A stretch of DNA of 7,215 nucleotides from Methanoregulaceae archaeon (GTDB taxonomy: Archaea; Halobacteriota; Methanomicrobia; Methanomicrobiales; Methanospirillaceae). Positions 6,007 through 7,215 of the stretch are shown here, piece by piece (position 1 is the first letter of the stretch; the number at the start of each line of letters is the position of its first letter). The DNA lies in assembly GCA_028679325.1 (NCBI GenBank), contig JAJRBS010000032.1:1-7215 (forward strand), written 5' to 3'. The notes beneath the pieces are model-generated. The model worked only from the letters and a program-made list of their open reading frames with translations, ran no database searches and was not told where the DNA came from. Made by a program: the position numbers and the translations under genes.

Positions 6007-6482
6007 GTCTTCACCTCCTTCTTATCCCGGGCATAGGCCACCAGGCCCCCGGAATGGATGATCTCCCTCAGGAACTCAGGGACAGGCTCAATCGCCAGGC
6101 GCTGCCCTTCCCATTCGATGACGTGTTTTCCGAGGTCGACCGTGATGACGGCCCCGTCCGGTATCAGGCCTGCTTCCGGGCAGACCAGGGGGAGCAGCCC
6201 CACGTTGACCGCGTTCCGGTAGAAGATCCGGGCAAAGGACTCTGCGATTATCACCGTTATGCCGGCCCCCCTGAGCGCGATCGGTGCATGCTCGCGGGAG
6301 GACCCGCAACCGAAGTTCTTCCCGGCAACAATCATGTCTCCTTCCTGGGCCCCCTTGGCAAAGTCCGCCCGTGTCCCTTCGAAAGCATGGGACGCGAGAA
6401 CCTTCGGGTCGTAGTGGACCAGGTATCTCCCCGGTATGATGGCATCGGTGTCGATATTGTCCCCAAACCTCCAGGTCCGCAT
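5985..6482 (-). CDS. leuD: 3-isopropylmalate dehydratase small subunit
   Basis: A 165-residue swivel-domain subunit that works with LeuC to convert 2-isopropylmalate to 3-isopropylmalate. Diagnostic motifs are FGDNIDTDAIIPGRYL at the N-terminus (residues 6-21), GKNFGCGSSREHAP (54-67) and AESFARIFYRNAVNVGLLPL (80-99). The loop after GRY reads YLVH. In methanogen paralogues this loop helps separate isopropylmalate isomerase (YLV/YLI-like) from homoaconitase (YLR-like), so isopropylmalate isomerase is favoured. The start at ATG 6482 is set by GGGAGGTG at 6488-6495; the longer open frame reaching 6671 runs through the leuC coding region in another frame and is not used. It begins 2 bases after the leuC stop and overlaps the start of leuB, so translation is likely coupled along the operon. 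Confidence 0.9.
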   Translation of the reverse strand: MRTWRFGDNIDTDAIIPGRYLVHYDPKVLASHAFEGTRADFAKGAQEGDMIVAGKNFGCGSSREHAPIALRGAGITVIIAESFARIFYRNAVNVGLLPLVCPEAGLIPDGAVITVDLGKHVIEWEGQRLAIEPVPEFLREIIHSGGLVAYARDKKEVKTCTGSRR

Positions 6483-6484
6483 AG

Positions 6485-7215
6485 TCACACCTCCCTCGGG
6501 TCTGTTATTTCTCCATGCATGGCGCTCGCCGCTGCTGTCGCCGGTGAACAGAGGTAGACACTCGCCTCCGTGCTCCCCTGGCGACCCCGGAAGTTCCTGT
6601 TCGATGTCGAGAGCGAGACCTCCCCTGGTGCCAGTATCCCGAAGGCTCCTCCCATGCAGGGGCCGCAGCACGGGGCTTCGACCAGAGCGCCGGCGGTCAC
6701 AAACTTCTCGATCAGGCCGGCACGGAGGGCCTTGAGGTACTCGTCCCGTGAAGCCGGGATGATGATAACCCGTGTCGCCTCGTTAAATGTGCCTGTGCCG
6801 AGGACCTCGGCCACCTCGGCCAGGTCTTCGAACCTGCCGTTTGTGCACGATCCGATGAAGACCTGGTCGAGAGCGGTACCAACGACCTCGTCGACATCGA
6901 CCGCCAGGTCAACGTTGTGCGGGAGGGCTACCTGGGGGGAGAGGTCAGAGACATCGTACGTCCTCTCGTCTCTGAATTCTGCGTCCAGGTCGCTCTCCAG
7001 AGCCATCCGCGGCATGTCCCGGCGGCCCTTCAGGTAGTCGTAGGTGATATCATCGGGAGGGACCATCCCTGCCTTGGCCCCCATCTCCACCGCCATGTTG
7101 CAGCAGGTCATCCGCCCGTTCATGTCCATGGATGAGAATGTCTCTCCTGTGAACTCTACAGCCTGGTAGGTCGCTCCGTCGGCCCCGATATCCCTGAGCA
7201 GGGACAGGATCAGGT
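6485..7215 (-). CDS. leuC: 3-isopropylmalate dehydratase large subunit, C-terminal part (5' end beyond the window)
   Basis: The reading frame stays open to the window edge beyond the internal ATG at 7129, so this is the C-terminal 242 residues of a protein of about 420. It carries the [4Fe-4S] cluster ligands of the aconitase family: one cysteine in GSCTNGR (residue 123 of the fragment) and two in CCGPCMGG (183 and 186). The active-site segment SNRNFRGRQGS follows at 204-214. The start of the fragment, ending in YQAVEFTGE, also fits LeuC. With LeuD it forms the dehydratase that isomerises isopropylmalate. The N-terminal third lies outside the window, so it is a window truncation and not a broken gene. 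Homoaconitase (HacA/AksD) is the nearest alternative; the leuD and leuB neighbours support leuC. Confidence 0.9.
   Translation of the reverse strand, partial: LILSLLRDIGADGATYQAVEFTGETFSSMDMNGRMTCCNMAVEMGAKAGMVPPDDITYDYLKGRRDMPRMALESDLDAEFRDERTYDVSDLSPQVALPHNVDLAVDVDEVVGTALDQVFIGSCTNGRFEDLAEVAEVLGTGTFNEATRVIIIPASRDEYLKALRAGLIEKFVTAGALVEAPCCGPCMGGAFGILAPGEVSLSTSNRNFRGRQGSTEASVYLCSPATAAASAMHGEITDPREV
6488..6495 (-). promoter_or_regulatory. Shine-Dalgarno site that sets the leuD start
   Basis: Read on the minus strand it is GGGAGGTG, 5 bases before ATG 6482, and it lies within the last codons of leuC. It supports the short LeuD form over the longer open frame. Confidence 0.75.

Noticed and set aside
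5725..6557. Plus-strand open frames across leuB, leuD and leuC
   Set aside because: They are shadows of the minus-strand leu genes, which have clear motifs and ribosome binding sites.
1..7215. CRISPR arrays, tRNA or rRNA genes, insertion sequences
   Set aside because: I saw no spaced direct repeats, tRNA-like cloverleaf, rRNA segments or transposase motifs; coding density leaves almost no room for them.

Overview
The window reads as chromosomal DNA of a methanogenic euryarchaeon, most likely of the order Methanomicrobiales. The evidence is an F420H2-oxidase-type flavodiiron protein, an archaeal phosphoribulokinase, a nitrogenase-superfamily H-D-K gene set without the usual nif partners, archaeal TATA-type promoter elements, and high-GC coding DNA with purine-rich Shine-Dalgarno sites. 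The genus cannot be fixed by reading alone.

Layout. Bases 1-1375 (+): the 3' end of a flavodiiron protein gene (FprA type), joined by a 4-base ATGA overlap to a complete phosphoribulokinase gene. Bases 1376-1427: a short AT-rich promoter gap with a TATA-like box inside an imperfect palindrome. Bases 1428-4345 (+): three overlapping genes for a NifH-like ATPase and two NifD/NifK-like subunits, here called H, D and K. All six cysteines that hold the P-cluster in nitrogenase are kept, but the FeMo-cofactor ligands are not apparent, and no nifI, nifE, nifN or nifB lies nearby. Bases 4346-4459: a possible terminator followed by a clear TATA box. Bases 4460-4885 (+): a 141-residue protein I do not recognise. 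Bases 4888-7215 (-): leuB, leuD and the 3' part of leuC, a tightly packed leucine biosynthesis operon read leftward and ending 2 bases from the end of the unknown gene.

How the genes fit together. LeuC/LeuD isomerise isopropylmalate and LeuB oxidises it, so the right third is ordinary amino-acid metabolism. Phosphoribulokinase fits the archaeal ribulose-bisphosphate (reductive hexulose-phosphate type) pathway, with a RuBisCO encoded elsewhere. The flavodiiron protein would detoxify O2 at the expense of F420H2. The H-D-K set is the item of interest. It has the hallmarks of a two-component, ATP-driven, iron-sulfur reductase of the nitrogenase superfamily, but it is unlikely to be a nitrogenase. 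It also differs from the F430-biosynthesis enzyme CfbCD, which uses a single NifD-like subunit. Its substrate is not known from this sequence.
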